The notes: generated by a model from the letters alone, not told the origin. DNA of 64,000 bases from Loktanella gaetbuli (GCF_020531945.1 NZ_JAJATZ010000004.1:248001-312000), one strand, 5' to 3'. Positions 9,701-17,931 are shown, counted from the stretch's first letter. Numbers and translations are program-made.

Positions 9701-9763
9701 TGCAAGTGCGGCATTTTATCATGCTGCAGTGCAGAAAAACCTTGAAATGCCGCAGTGCAGCAT
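9701..9763. promoter_or_regulatory. phaP promoter region with clustered PhaR-type TGC/GCA boxes
   Basis: The 140 bases between phaC and phaP are packed with TGC/GCA words: TGCAAGTGCGGCA (9701-9713), TGCTGCAGTGCA (9722-9733) and ATGCCGCAGTGCAGCAT (9747-9763, a near-perfect inverted repeat). An array upstream of the phasin gene is the known site of PhaR repression in Paracoccus-type PHA clusters. The sequence pattern is seen directly; PhaR binding is inferred. Confidence 0.65.
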
Positions 9764-9829
9764 GTATATCTCTTGGCAGAGAAAGATGCCACGGAAACAT
9801 CCCTGGCTCCATACCGAAAGGACGTACCA

Positions 9830-10279
9830 ATGGCTAACACTCAAGATTTCACCGCCGTGTTCAAAGACATGATGAGCGCATTCCCCGTCGATACCAAGGC
9901 AATGGAAGACGCCTACAAGTCGCAGACCACGCTGGCCGAGAAACTGTCGACCGTGTCGCTGTCTGCCGCACAGGAATCCGCACAGCTGTCCGCCAAATGG
10001 GCCGAGAGCACGCTGAAGAAAATGCAGGACCTGTCCAAAGCCAAGGCAGAGCCCGCCGACTACGCCAAGTCGATGACCGACTTTGCATCCGCCAATGCTG
10101 AATCCGCAGCCGAGCACATGGCAGCCTTTGCAGAGATCGCGAAAAAGGTTCAGACCCAGACGCTGGAACTGATGATGGCCGCCGGCAAGGACATGTCCGA
10201 GGACATGACCGCCGCTGCGAAAAAGGCATCCGAAGAGATGACCAAAGTCACGAAAAAAGCGACCACCGCTGCAAAATAA
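9830..10279 (+). CDS. phaP: Phasin, PHA granule surface protein
   Basis: A 149-residue amphipathic, Ala/Lys/Met-rich helical protein of the alphaproteobacterial phasin family. It coats PHA granules and limits their coalescence. The start MANTQDF was chosen because AAAGGA lies seven bases upstream; the frame extends 25 codons further through the operator region, which cannot be coding. The tail ends in Lys-rich helices (TAAAKKASEEMTKVTKKATTAAK is the general character). It is followed by a strong terminator, so the phasin transcript is probably separate from phaR. Confidence 0.93.
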   Translation: MANTQDFTAVFKDMMSAFPVDTKAMEDAYKSQTTLAEKLSTVSLSAAQESAQLSAKWAESTLKKMQDLSKAKAEPADYAKSMTDFASANAESAAEHMAAFAEIAKKVQTQTLELMMAAGKDMSEDMTAAAKKASEEMTKVTKKATTAAK

Positions 10280-10302
10280 GCAGTGACCATCGCGACCGAT
10301 TG

Positions 10303-10331
10303 GACGCGTCCCTCCGGGGGCGCGTCTTTTT
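10303..10331 (+). terminator. Rho-independent terminator after phaP
   Basis: GACGCG pairs with CGCGTC across a CCC/GGG-extended stem and is followed at once by TTTTT. It lies 23 bases after the phaP stop and upstream of the phaR operator. Confidence 0.85.
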
Positions 10332-10340
10332 GTTTGGACC

Positions 10341-10377
10341 ATGCCGCAGGTGCTTTCTTTTTTAGCAGATGCGGCAT
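10341..10377. promoter_or_regulatory. phaR promoter inverted repeat, probable autoregulatory site
   Basis: ATGCCGC (10341-10347) and GCGGCAT (10371-10377) form a perfect 7-bp inverted repeat. Inner GGTGC and GCAGA words flank a T-rich centre. The ATGCCGCAG word is shared with the phaP operator. Autoregulation by PhaR is known in related clusters and is inferred here. Confidence 0.55.
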
Positions 10378-10415
10378 AGCATCGTCGAACTGCCCTAAAA
10401 CCAAGAGGTTCGACC

Positions 10416-10970
10416 GTGGCCACCACCGACAAACCGCTTTTGATCAAACGCTACGCCAGCCGTCGTTTGTACAACACCGAAACCAGCGACTACGTCACGC
10501 TCGAGGATATTGCCGCGTTCATTCGGGATGGACGCGAGGTTCAGATCGTTGACCTGAAAACCGGTGATGACCTGACTCGTCAATACCTTCTTCAGATCAT
10601 CGCCGAACACGAAAGCCATGGTGAACCCGTTCTGGGTGTCGATCTGCTGACCGATCTCGTGCGTGGCTACACCACGCAGGCCGCATCGGTCGTGCCCGAT
10701 TTTCTGGCCGCCAGCTTCGAGATGTTGCGCAGTGGACAGAGCAAGGCCATGGAAAACATGACCAGCATGAACCCGATGGCAAACATGCCCGGTTTCGACG
10801 CCATGCGTGCCCAGCAAGAGGCGTTTTTCAAGGCAATGTCGGGTGGTCTGACCGGGCCAGGGCAGGCAAAGAAGCCCGCCGAAAAACCCAGCACATCCAA
10901 TGACGACCTGGACACGATCAAGGCGCAACTGGCCGAGATGCAGGAAAAACTGTCAAAACTGGGCAAGTGA
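10416..10970 (+). CDS. phaR: PHA synthesis repressor PhaR
   Basis: A 184-residue DNA-binding sensor that leaves DNA when PHA granules appear. Residues 8-65 form the conserved PHA-accumulation-regulator domain (IKRYASRRLYNTETSDYVTL, then an IVDLKTGDDLTR-type stretch). The Met/Gln-rich middle and helical C-terminus are typical. The start is GTG, supported by AAGAGG upstream. It stands last in the phaC-phaP-phaR run behind its own inverted repeat, and its stop lies only three bases from that of the convergent zinc-finger gene. Confidence 0.95.
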   Translation: MATTDKPLLIKRYASRRLYNTETSDYVTLEDIAAFIRDGREVQIVDLKTGDDLTRQYLLQIIAEHESHGEPVLGVDLLTDLVRGYTTQAASVVPDFLAASFEMLRSGQSKAMENMTSMNPMANMPGFDAMRAQQEAFFKAMSGGLTGPGQAKKPAEKPSTSNDDLDTIKAQLAEMQEKLSKLGK

Positions 10971-10973
10971 TGC

Positions 10974-11246
10974 CTATTTCAACTGGCTGTCCTTTGATCC
11001 GCGTCGGTTGAAACCACCGCTGTGCACCCGGTTGCGACCGTCGCGGTCCTGCTGACAGGACACGCACAGCGTGACACCCGGAATGGCCGCGCGTCGCCGT
11101 TCGGGAATAGGGTCTTCGCATTCTGCGCAATGGGTCAGGCTTTCGCCGCGCGTGCCCTGACGCGCCTTCAGGCGCGCCAGTTCGTCCTGAATAGACGCCT
11201 CGATCTGTTCGCCGACCGCGCCGTCCCTTGTCCATCCACCGGCCAT
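10974..11246 (-). CDS. DksA/TraR-family C4 zinc-finger protein
   Basis: A 90-residue protein with one C4 zinc finger, C-x2-C near residue 50 (CAECEDPIPERRR) and C-x2-C (CVSCQ) 17 residues on. This is the hallmark of DksA/TraR proteins that bind the RNA polymerase secondary channel. The N-terminal coiled coil is much shorter than in true DksA (about 150 aa), so it resembles the TraR/YbiI-size group. The start is fixed by a strong GGAGGTGA site; a longer frame begins 11 codons earlier without one. It lies downstream of the polyamine-type cluster on the same strand and may be its last gene. Confidence 0.85.
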   Translation of the reverse strand: MAGGWTRDGAVGEQIEASIQDELARLKARQGTRGESLTHCAECEDPIPERRRAAIPGVTLCVSCQQDRDGRNRVHSGGFNRRGSKDSQLK

Positions 11247-11291
11247 GTCGTCACCTCCATTAGGGTAGGGGGTTAACATAGGGTCGACAGG

Positions 11292-12593
11292 CTAGATTCC
11301 CAACCGGTCGCGCAGGGAATACCAGGTCATCGCCAGCGCCAGCAGCGGTGCGCGCAAGGCCGCACCGCCCGGAAACGACGGCACGGGCAGTTGCGCCATC
11401 ACATCGAAACGGTCGGTCTGGCCGATGATCGCTTCGGCCATCACGCGCCCGGCAAATCCTGACAGCGCGACACCGTGGCCGGAAAATCCCGCACCTGACA
11501 ACACGTTCGGTGCCACCCGTTGCAGCGCCGGCAGGCGGGTCATCGTGATACCCAGCGTGCCACCCCAGACATAGTCCAGCGGCACATCGCCCAATTGCGG
11601 GAACAGCGACAGCATCCGTGCGCGCAGCGCGGTCTGAATATCGCGCGGAAATCCGATGGAATAGCTTTCGCGCCCACCGAACAGCAGGCGACGGTCCTCT
11701 GACAGACGGAAATAATTCACGACGAATTTCTCGTCTGCGACCGCGATATCGCGGGTCAGGATCTGGTCGGCCAGATCGCCCAGCGGTGCTGTCGCCCCGA
11801 TAAAGGAATTGATCGGCATCACCTTGGACGCGACGGCGGGGGCGATCCCCGGCAGATAGCCATTGCCCGCCAGCACGACATGATCCGCAATCACGTGACC
11901 GCGCCCGGTCTGCACCTTGGCCGGTGTGCCATGGGCGATATGATGCACCTCCGACCCCTCGTGGATCACGACACCAGCCGCCTCGACCGCACGCGCAAGC
12001 CCCAGGACATAGCGCAGCGGATGCACGTGGCCCGCCCCCATGTCCAGCGCGCCACCGGCATAGGGTTTGGCCCGGACGATGGACTGGAACGCGTCCCGGT
12101 CCAGCGGTTCGGTCCGGTAGCCATAGGTCTTGTCCAGATAATCCGCCTCGGCGTGGACCTTGGCCCGCGCCCCATCGGAATAGACGCCGTAGGCCACGCC
12201 TGGGGTATAGCGCGCGTCGGGGGCATGGGCCGCCACCGCCTCGCGCAGGTCGGATTTGGCCTGTTCCGACGCATCCCACAGCGCGCGGGCAGGGCCGTCA
12301 CCCAGCTTGGCGGCCAGATCCTTTTGACCCCAGTTGTAACCGCTGCTGACCTGTCCACCGTTGCGCCCCGACGCGCCGAAACCGGCGCGATGCGCCTCCA
12401 GCACGACGACACGGCGGCCTGCCTGTGCCAGTCGCAGGGCCGCGGTCAGACCGGTGTAACCCGCACCCACCACGACAACATCGGCCCGTACCTCGCCGCG
12501 CAGTTCGGCACGTTGCGGCGGAATATCGGCGCTGGCGGCATACCAGCTGTCGGGAAACACACCGGGCCGGTCGTTGCGATACAGCGGGTTCAT
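11292..12593 (-). CDS. FAD-dependent oxidoreductase, PuuB-like (gamma-glutamylputrescine oxidase type)
   Basis: A 433-residue DAO-family flavoenzyme. The ADP-binding Rossmann motif is VVVVGAGYTGLTAALRLA near residues 39-56. It is followed by a second dinucleotide phrase, ASGRNGGQVSSGYNWGQ, characteristic of the OrdL/PuuB branch that oxidises gamma-glutamylated amines. Its start overlaps the stop of the upstream 30-aa gene by ATGA. Glutamine-synthetase-like ligases are next door, so a putrescine-type gamma-glutamyl pathway is the best reading. Other amines, such as ethanolamine or isopropylamine derivatives, are possible. An aldehyde dehydrogenase (PuuC) is not in the window. Confidence 0.85.
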   Translation of the reverse strand: MNPLYRNDRPGVFPDSWYAASADIPPQRAELRGEVRADVVVVGAGYTGLTAALRLAQAGRRVVVLEAHRAGFGASGRNGGQVSSGYNWGQKDLAAKLGDGPARALWDASEQAKSDLREAVAAHAPDARYTPGVAYGVYSDGARAKVHAEADYLDKTYGYRTEPLDRDAFQSIVRAKPYAGGALDMGAGHVHPLRYVLGLARAVEAAGVVIHEGSEVHHIAHGTPAKVQTGRGHVIADHVVLAGNGYLPGIAPAVASKVMPINSFIGATAPLGDLADQILTRDIAVADEKFVVNYFRLSEDRRLLFGGRESYSIGFPRDIQTALRARMLSLFPQLGDVPLDYVWGGTLGITMTRLPALQRVAPNVLSGAGFSGHGVALSGFAGRVMAEAIIGQTDRFDVMAQLPVPSFPGGAALRAPLLALAMTWYSLRDRLGI

Positions 12594-12682
12594 GGCAGCA
12601 GTCCAAAGGTCGATGCCAGTGCCATCCCCAGCGCAAAGACGCAGAACGCCATGCCCAGCAACATCAGCAGGTTCTGTTTCAT
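12590..12682 (-). CDS. 30-residue single-helix membrane miniprotein
   Basis: A short gene lies exactly between the glutamine-synthetase-like ligase and the PuuB-like oxidase. Its ATG overlaps the ligase stop (ATGA) and its TGA overlaps the oxidase ATG (ATGA), so it is probably translated by coupling on both sides. The product starts MKQNLLMLLGMAF and is almost wholly hydrophobic: one membrane segment (about residues 4-27) with a basic N-terminus and no recognisable domain. The perfect fit between its neighbours argues against chance. Its function is unknown; it may tether or modulate the adjacent enzymes or the ABC transporter (speculation). Confidence 0.7.
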   Translation of the reverse strand: MKQNLLMLLGMAFCVFALGMALASTFGLLP

Positions 12683-14031
12683 ACGTTCAGCAGCAGGTGT
12701 TCGCGTTCCCACGGACTGATGACCTGCAGGAATTCCGAATATTCGGCGTGTTTCACGATGGAATAGACCCGGGCGAATTCCTCGCCCAGCACCGCCTGCA
12801 CCTGCGGTGCATTGTCGAACAACTCAAGCGCCGCATACAGGCCCTGCGGGATTTCATCCTCGGACTTGTAGGCATCGCCGGCAAACCGTTTGTCCGGCCA
12901 GATTTCGTGCTTCATGCCCAGATAGCCGCAGGCCAAAGAGGCCGCGATGCACAGGTAGGGGTTGCAATCCATCCCCGCGAGCCGGTTTTCCACCCGCCGC
13001 GCCTCTGGTGGTGAAATCGGCACCCGGATACCCGTTGTGCGGTTGTCACGGCCCCATTCCAGATTGATCGGTGCGGCGTGGTCCCGCACGTAGCGACGGT
13101 AGGAATTCACATAAGGTGCCATCACCGCGATCACCGACGGCAGATGTTCCTGCAACCCGCCGATAAAGTGAAAGAATTCATCCGTCTCGCCGCCCTTGGG
13201 CCCGGTAAAGATGTTGCGCCCCTTGGCGTCCAGCACCGAATGGTGGACATGCATCGCGCTGCCCGGCTCGCCTTCGATCGGTTTGGCCATAAAGGTGGCA
13301 AAGCAATCGTGTTTCAGCGCGGCCTCGCGCAGCAGACGTTTGAAGAAAAACACCTCGTCCGCCAGTTTGACGGGGTCGCCGTGGCGCAGGTTGATTTCCA
13401 GCTGCCCTGATCCGCCCTCTTGGGTGATGCCGTCGATTTCAATGCCCTGCACCTCGGCGTATTCGTAGATGTCGTCGATCACGGGACCGTAGTCGTCCAC
13501 GGCGGTCATCGAATAGGCCTGACGCCCGGCGGCGGGGCGGCCCGTGCGACCCATCATCGGCTCGATCGCCTTGGCCGGATCGATGTTGCGCCCCACCAGA
13601 TAGAATTCCATTTCGGGCGCGACCACCGGTGTCCAGCCTTCTGCGGCATAGAGGTCGCAGACCCGTTTCAGCACGTTGCGCGGGGCACAGGGCACGGGGC
13701 GGCCTTTTTGGTCATAGGCGTCGTGAATGACCTGCAACGTCCCGTCCTTGGTCCAGGGGGCGGCTGTCGCTGTGCCCATGTCGGGACGCAGGATCATATC
13801 GGGTTCCAAAAACCCGTCAGGGCCTGCCGCCTCGCCCCATTCGCCGGTGATGGTCTGGAAAAAGATGCTGTTGGGCAGGTGGAAATGCTGCTGCCGTTCC
13901 CATTTCGAGGCGGGCACCGCCTTGCCGCGGGCGATGCCGGGCAGGTCCGCGATGACGCATTCGACCTCATCCAGACGGTTGGATTCGAGGTAGAGACGCG
14001 CCGCCTCGGGGATCTGGTCCATCCAGCTCAT
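12679..14031 (-). CDS. Glutamine synthetase family ligase, gamma-glutamylpolyamine synthetase-like
   Basis: A 450-residue GS-fold enzyme. It has the metal and ATP-site pattern of the family: EMEFYLV (Glu), GSGQLEINL, HVHHS, NSYRRY and the NRTTGIRVP arginine motif, followed by ENRLAGMDCNPYL. It lacks the adenylylation-site neighbourhood of housekeeping GlnA. Its N-terminus starts with the beta-grasp segment (CVIADLPGIARGKAVP) typical of PuuA/GlnA3-type ligases that join glutamate to amines. The start overlaps the amidotransferase stop by four bases. Its partners suggest it makes the gamma-glutamyl substrate for the adjacent oxidase. Confidence 0.88.
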   Translation of the reverse strand: MSWMDQIPEAARLYLESNRLDEVECVIADLPGIARGKAVPASKWERQQHFHLPNSIFFQTITGEWGEAAGPDGFLEPDMILRPDMGTATAAPWTKDGTLQVIHDAYDQKGRPVPCAPRNVLKRVCDLYAAEGWTPVVAPEMEFYLVGRNIDPAKAIEPMMGRTGRPAAGRQAYSMTAVDDYGPVIDDIYEYAEVQGIEIDGITQEGGSGQLEINLRHGDPVKLADEVFFFKRLLREAALKHDCFATFMAKPIEGEPGSAMHVHHSVLDAKGRNIFTGPKGGETDEFFHFIGGLQEHLPSVIAVMAPYVNSYRRYVRDHAAPINLEWGRDNRTTGIRVPISPPEARRVENRLAGMDCNPYLCIAASLACGYLGMKHEIWPDKRFAGDAYKSEDEIPQGLYAALELFDNAPQVQAVLGEEFARVYSIVKHAEYSEFLQVISPWEREHLLLNV

Positions 14032-14708
14032 GTGGTGGCCCCTTTCAGGAAATCTGCCATCTGGTTGGCGATGGTGTGGTTGTCGATGGGCTGACTGGCG
14101 GCCGCACGGGCCGCGGTCAATTGCGGTTCCGGCACCACGCCCTCGCCGCGCGCATCGGCCAGCCGCATGGTGAAATCGGTTTCGAATTCGGGATGCGCCT
14201 GCACGGTCATGATGCGGTTGTCATAGACCAGCGCCGCGTTTTCGCAAAATGCGTTGCTAGCCAGCACCTGCGCGCCCTCGGGCCGCTGCGTCACCTGGTC
14301 CTGATGCCAGGCATTCAGCGCGACGGTGCGCCCCTGCCAGTCATAGGTCTGGCGACCAACCGCCCAGCCACCTGCGAATTTTTCGACCCGGCCCCCCAGC
14401 GCCTGCGCGATGATCTGGTGTCCGAAACAGATACCAACCATCGGCACGCCTGCGGCATAGACATCGCGGATGAAAACCTCGAGCGGGGGGATAAAGGCGT
14501 GATCCTCGTAGGCACCGTGTTTCGATCCGGTCAGCAGCCAGCCGTCGCAGTCGCGCACCGTCTGGGGAAACTGCATGTCCACCACGTCATAGGTGACAAA
14601 ATCGAACCCCTGATCGCCCAGCAGGCGCTGGAACAGGTCCGTATAGTCGCCCGTCTCTGGGCGCATCGCATCGGGGGCGTGGCCGGTTTGAAGAATACCG
14701 ATTTTCAT
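14028..14708 (-). CDS. Class I glutamine amidotransferase-like protein
   Basis: A 226-residue stand-alone GATase domain resembling the glutaminase half of GMP synthase. The catalytic Cys is in GVPMVGICFGHQII and the His-x-Glu pair is in QAHPEFE. In this cluster it may hydrolyse gamma-glutamyl bonds, the role PuuD plays in the E. coli putrescine pathway, although the sequence type differs from PuuD (peptidase C26). ATG at MKIGIL was preferred; an in-frame GTG three codons upstream is possible, and neither has a strong ribosome site. It overlaps the next ligase by ATGA. Confidence 0.85.
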   Translation of the reverse strand: MKIGILQTGHAPDAMRPETGDYTDLFQRLLGDQGFDFVTYDVVDMQFPQTVRDCDGWLLTGSKHGAYEDHAFIPPLEVFIRDVYAAGVPMVGICFGHQIIAQALGGRVEKFAGGWAVGRQTYDWQGRTVALNAWHQDQVTQRPEGAQVLASNAFCENAALVYDNRIMTVQAHPEFETDFTMRLADARGEGVVPEPQLTAARAAASQPIDNHTIANQMADFLKGATT

Positions 14709-14758
14709 AGAAAACACCTATTGGGGATGGGCGCAGGATATCACCCCAAAAGGCCGCG

Positions 14759-16090
14759 TCAAACCGTATCCAGATACAGTTCCAGCTGTTCCTCGGCGGT
14801 CAATTCCTCGAAATACCGGGCCTCTTGCCGCTTGGTCATGACCAGGTTGTCGACCAGCACATCCGAGAAGATCCGCCGCGCGATGGGTGAATTGTCGAAC
14901 CGGTCGATGGCCGCGACCCAAGTGTCGGGGATCTGTGGCAGATCAAGGTCATAGGCGTTGCCGGAAATGGGTGGGCCGGGGTCCATGTTGTCCTCGATCC
15001 CGATCAAGGCAGATCCCAGCACGGCGGCCAGGAACAAATAGGGGTTCACGTCACCGCCCGCCACGCGATGTTCCACCCGCCGCGCCTTGAGACTGCCGCC
15101 GGGGACACGAATGGATGCCGTGCGGTTGTCGTAGGCCCAGCAGACGCCCGTGGGCGCGTGGCTGTCCGGCACCAGCCGGTCATAGCTGTTGCCATGCGGG
15201 GCAAAGATCAGCGCCAGATCGGGAATACCGTAAAGACAGCCCGCGATGGCATTATGCAGCATCCGCGTGCCTTCGAACGTGTCGTTGGCCATCAGGTTGT
15301 TGCCGTCACGGTCGATCACGCTGAAATGGGTGTGCAGGCCGTTTCCTGCATATTCTTCGTAGGGGCGGGCCATGAAACTGGCCGCCATGCCGTGATTACG
15401 GGCCAGACCGCGCACCAGCATCTTGAACAGCCAGGCGTTGTCCGCGGCCATCAGTGCATCGGGCACGTGTTCGATATTCACCTCGAACTGGCCCATGCCG
15501 ACCTCGGAAATTGCGGCTTCGGCGGGAATGTCCATCGCGTCGCAGGCGTCGTAGAGATCGTTGAAAAAGGAGTCGAATGCGTCCAGCGCCCGCAAGGACA
15601 GAATTTCCGCACCCGGTCGCCGCTTGCCCGAGCGTGGCGACTTTGGCTGGCGGATGCCGTCGCCACTGTCGTCCACCAGGTAGAATTCCATTTCCGTCGC
15701 AACCACGGGCGTCAGCCCGCGCGCGGTATAGCGGTCCAGCACCGCCCGCAGCGCATGACGTGGATCGCCCGGAAACGGCGTACCGTCCTCATAGCTCATC
15801 CAAAGGGGCAACAGCGCAGACGGCGTTTTCAGCCAAGGCATCGGCACATAGCCGCGTTCGGTCGGCAGCAAAACGCCGTCAGGATCCCCTGTTTCGAACA
15901 CCAGCGGCGAATCCTCGACATCCTCGCCCCAGATATCGAGATTCAGCACCGACAAGGGGAACCGCGTGCCTTCGACTTCCAGCTTCTTGGCGAACCGGAT
16001 CGGCACGCGTTTGCCGCGCGCCTGACCGTTCAGATCGGCCGCCCCGCAACGCACGTTGCGGACTTCGGGGTGGTTGTCGAGCCAGCTCAT
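14759..16090 (-). CDS. Second glutamine synthetase family ligase
   Basis: A 443-residue GS-fold protein, clearly paralogous to the ligase two genes downstream but with its own features. It has EMEFYLVDDSGDG, an Arg/Lys/Ser-rich insertion (SPRSGKRRPGAE) after it, EVGMGQFEVN, HTHFSV, NSYDRL, NRTASIRVP and HRVAGGDVNPYLF. Both retain the catalytic framework, so two gamma-glutamyl ligases of different amine specificity, or a hetero-oligomer, are plausible. It is the first enzyme gene after the permeases. A small inverted repeat lies just before its start. Confidence 0.87.
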   Translation of the reverse strand: MSWLDNHPEVRNVRCGAADLNGQARGKRVPIRFAKKLEVEGTRFPLSVLNLDIWGEDVEDSPLVFETGDPDGVLLPTERGYVPMPWLKTPSALLPLWMSYEDGTPFPGDPRHALRAVLDRYTARGLTPVVATEMEFYLVDDSGDGIRQPKSPRSGKRRPGAEILSLRALDAFDSFFNDLYDACDAMDIPAEAAISEVGMGQFEVNIEHVPDALMAADNAWLFKMLVRGLARNHGMAASFMARPYEEYAGNGLHTHFSVIDRDGNNLMANDTFEGTRMLHNAIAGCLYGIPDLALIFAPHGNSYDRLVPDSHAPTGVCWAYDNRTASIRVPGGSLKARRVEHRVAGGDVNPYLFLAAVLGSALIGIEDNMDPGPPISGNAYDLDLPQIPDTWVAAIDRFDNSPIARRIFSDVLVDNLVMTKRQEARYFEELTAEEQLELYLDTV

Positions 16091-16104
16091 GGCGGGTGCT
16101 CCAA

Positions 16105-16118
16105 TATGTGTTCACATA
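16105..16118. promoter_or_regulatory. Inverted repeat upstream of the second GS-like gene
   Basis: TATGTG-TT-CACATA is a perfect 6-bp inverted repeat 15 bases before the ligase start, in the 63-base gap to the permease gene. Compact repeats of this kind are typical GntR- or LysR-type operators. No regulator gene is adjacent, so the role is only suggested. Confidence 0.3.
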
Positions 16119-16153
16119 GCTTTACGCCGCGTCCCGCACCCCGGCAATCGCTG

Positions 16154-16960
16154 TTATCGCACCAGCTGCGGCCGGTATTTCACGCGACGGCGCGCATCGG
16201 ACGGCAGGTGTCTGTTCAGACGACGGTTGATTGCGTTGAACAGGGTGATGACGATCAGCGTCAGCACGATGAAATAGCCCGCCAGGATCGGATAGGGCAC
16301 AAAGGGGTTGAACGTCTTGTCCGCGAAATAGCTGGCGTAATACAGCGCATCCCCGCGTTGCTGGATCGCCGGAAACCCACTGACGAACACCAGCGTGGTG
16401 GCGTGAAACAGAAAAATCGCCTCGTTGGTGTAGGCAGGCCAGGCCAGCCGCAGCATCGTGGGCCAGATCACGCGCCGAAACCGGGACCAGCCTGACAGGC
16501 CATAGGCATCGGCGGCCTCTGTGTCGCCCTTGGGGATGGATTGCAACGCACCGTAGAAAATCTCGGCGGAGTAGGCAGAGGTATTGAAAAACAGCACCAC
16601 CAGTGCCCCGGCCCAGGCCGAGGTCAGGCCAGACAGCATCGGGTATCCCGATGACAGCGACTGGAACAGGAAATAGGCGAAAAAGAACTGGATGAACAAA
16701 GGCGAGCCGCGAAAGACAAAGACGAACCATTCCGCCGGTTTGCGCAGCACCGCGCGGGCCGAGGCCTTGCCCAGTGCCAGCACCGTGGCCAGCGCAAAGC
16801 CGGCCAACAGGGCCAGCACGCCGAAATAGACGTTCCAGATCATGCCGGACCCGATCAGCGTGAATTGCTGGCACAGGGTGAAATCGCTGCGTGGCAACAG
16901 CCGTTCGCCATAGCCCAGCGACCGGAATGCATAATCCGCGATGGTCTGTGCGCAGCTCAT
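16154..16960 (-). CDS. Polar amino-acid ABC transporter permease (HisM-type)
   Basis: A 268-residue inner-membrane permease with about five helices. The cytoplasmic EAA loop reads EAADAYGLSGWSRFRRVIWP, the contact site for the ATPase. The length and the FRGSPLFIQ segment fit the His/Lys/Arg/ornithine (HisM/ArtM/OccM) family. It overlaps the preceding permease by four bases, so both are made in equal amounts as the heterodimeric channel. The C-terminal tail is basic (RRLNRHLPSDARRRVKYRP). Confidence 0.93.
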   Translation of the reverse strand: MSCAQTIADYAFRSLGYGERLLPRSDFTLCQQFTLIGSGMIWNVYFGVLALLAGFALATVLALGKASARAVLRKPAEWFVFVFRGSPLFIQFFFAYFLFQSLSSGYPMLSGLTSAWAGALVVLFFNTSAYSAEIFYGALQSIPKGDTEAADAYGLSGWSRFRRVIWPTMLRLAWPAYTNEAIFLFHATTLVFVSGFPAIQQRGDALYYASYFADKTFNPFVPYPILAGYFIVLTLIVITLFNAINRRLNRHLPSDARRRVKYRPQLVR

Positions 16961-17838
16961 GCCGCTTTTCTCTGTGCTTCGCCGCCGGCGGTGGCCTGTC
17001 CCAGCGTCAGGCGGGCCATCAGGCGTGACAGGACGACCTCTGATATCTTGGTAAAGGCCAGATAGAACAAGAGCAGAAAGCCAAAGTAATACACGCGCCA
17101 GTCACCATGCGGATAATCGGTAAAGCGGGGCGATTTCGTGCCGCCCAATTCGCGCGCCCAATAGACGATATCCTCGACCCCCAGCAAAAACAGCAGCGGG
17201 GTTGCCTTGATCAGGACCATCCACAGGTTCGACAGGCCGGGCAGGGCATAGACCCACATCTGCGGCACCAGCACGCGGCGTGTAACCTGCCTGCGGGTCA
17301 TGCCGTAGGCCTCGGCCGTTTCCAGTTGCGCGCGCGGCACGGCACGCATGGCACCGAACAGCACATTGGCGGCAAAGGCCCCGAACACCAGCGCGAATGT
17401 CAGCACCGCAAGGCCCGCGCCGTAGATTTCGTGCATCCATTGTGGTGCGTTGCCCAACGGCATCTTGGCCGCCGTGCAGACCACGAAATCGTTGCCCTGG
17501 CGAACAGGCTGGTCCCAGTCGGGACAGAGCGTGACATGGCGCAGGTATTCGATGCCCTGATCCAGCGCGATCACGAAAAACAGGAAAAACACGATATCGG
17601 GCACGCTGCGCACGATTGCCATGTAGATCTGACCGAACCAGCGCAGGGGGGCGAGGGTGCTACGCGCGGCACTGGCCCCGGCATATCCGAACAGCAGGGC
17701 GGTCGGCGCGGTGATCGCCAGCAGCAGCAGCACCGTGCCGAACGACCAGTAAAAGTTCATGTGCTTGCCCGTGGTCAGATAGCACGACAACCACGCGAGG
17801 CCGTCAAGGCTGGCTGGGTCGGTGCAATAGGCGAACAT
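16957..17838 (-). CDS. Polar amino-acid ABC transporter permease (HisQ-type)
   Basis: A 293-residue permease, longer than the usual HisQ (about 230 aa). It carries an extra loop of about 40 residues with two cysteines between early helices (around CPDWDQPVRQGNDFVVCTAAK), probably periplasmic and perhaps disulphide-bonded. The EAA loop is ETAEAYGMTRRQVTRRVLVP. It pairs with the next permease, whose start overlaps its stop. Basic amino acids or opine-like compounds are the expected substrates. Confidence 0.92.
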   Translation of the reverse strand: MFAYCTDPASLDGLAWLSCYLTTGKHMNFYWSFGTVLLLLAITAPTALLFGYAGASAARSTLAPLRWFGQIYMAIVRSVPDIVFFLFFVIALDQGIEYLRHVTLCPDWDQPVRQGNDFVVCTAAKMPLGNAPQWMHEIYGAGLAVLTFALVFGAFAANVLFGAMRAVPRAQLETAEAYGMTRRQVTRRVLVPQMWVYALPGLSNLWMVLIKATPLLFLLGVEDIVYWARELGGTKSPRFTDYPHGDWRVYYFGFLLLFYLAFTKISEVVLSRLMARLTLGQATAGGEAQRKAA

Positions 17839-17894
17839 GGCGGTCCTGTCGGGCGGCGGGATATGAGTATTTAGGGCAAGATGATGCGAAAGGG

Positions 17895-17924
17895 TCGCGC
17901 CCCGACATCGGGGCCGGGGCGCGA
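17895..17924 (-). terminator. Intercistronic hairpin downstream of the binding-protein gene
   Basis: TCGCGCCCCG and CGGGGCGCGA form a perfect 10-bp GC-rich stem in the gap between the binding-protein stop and the permeases. There is no T-tract. Such hairpins in ABC operons usually protect the upstream mRNA or partly terminate transcription, so that binding protein exceeds permease. That role is inferred. Confidence 0.65.
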
Positions 17925-17931
17925 TGATGGT

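Noticed and set aside
15068..16495. 475-codon plus-strand frame opposite the second GS-like gene
   Set aside because: Antisense shadow spanning the end of a permease gene and a conserved enzyme; no domain recognised.
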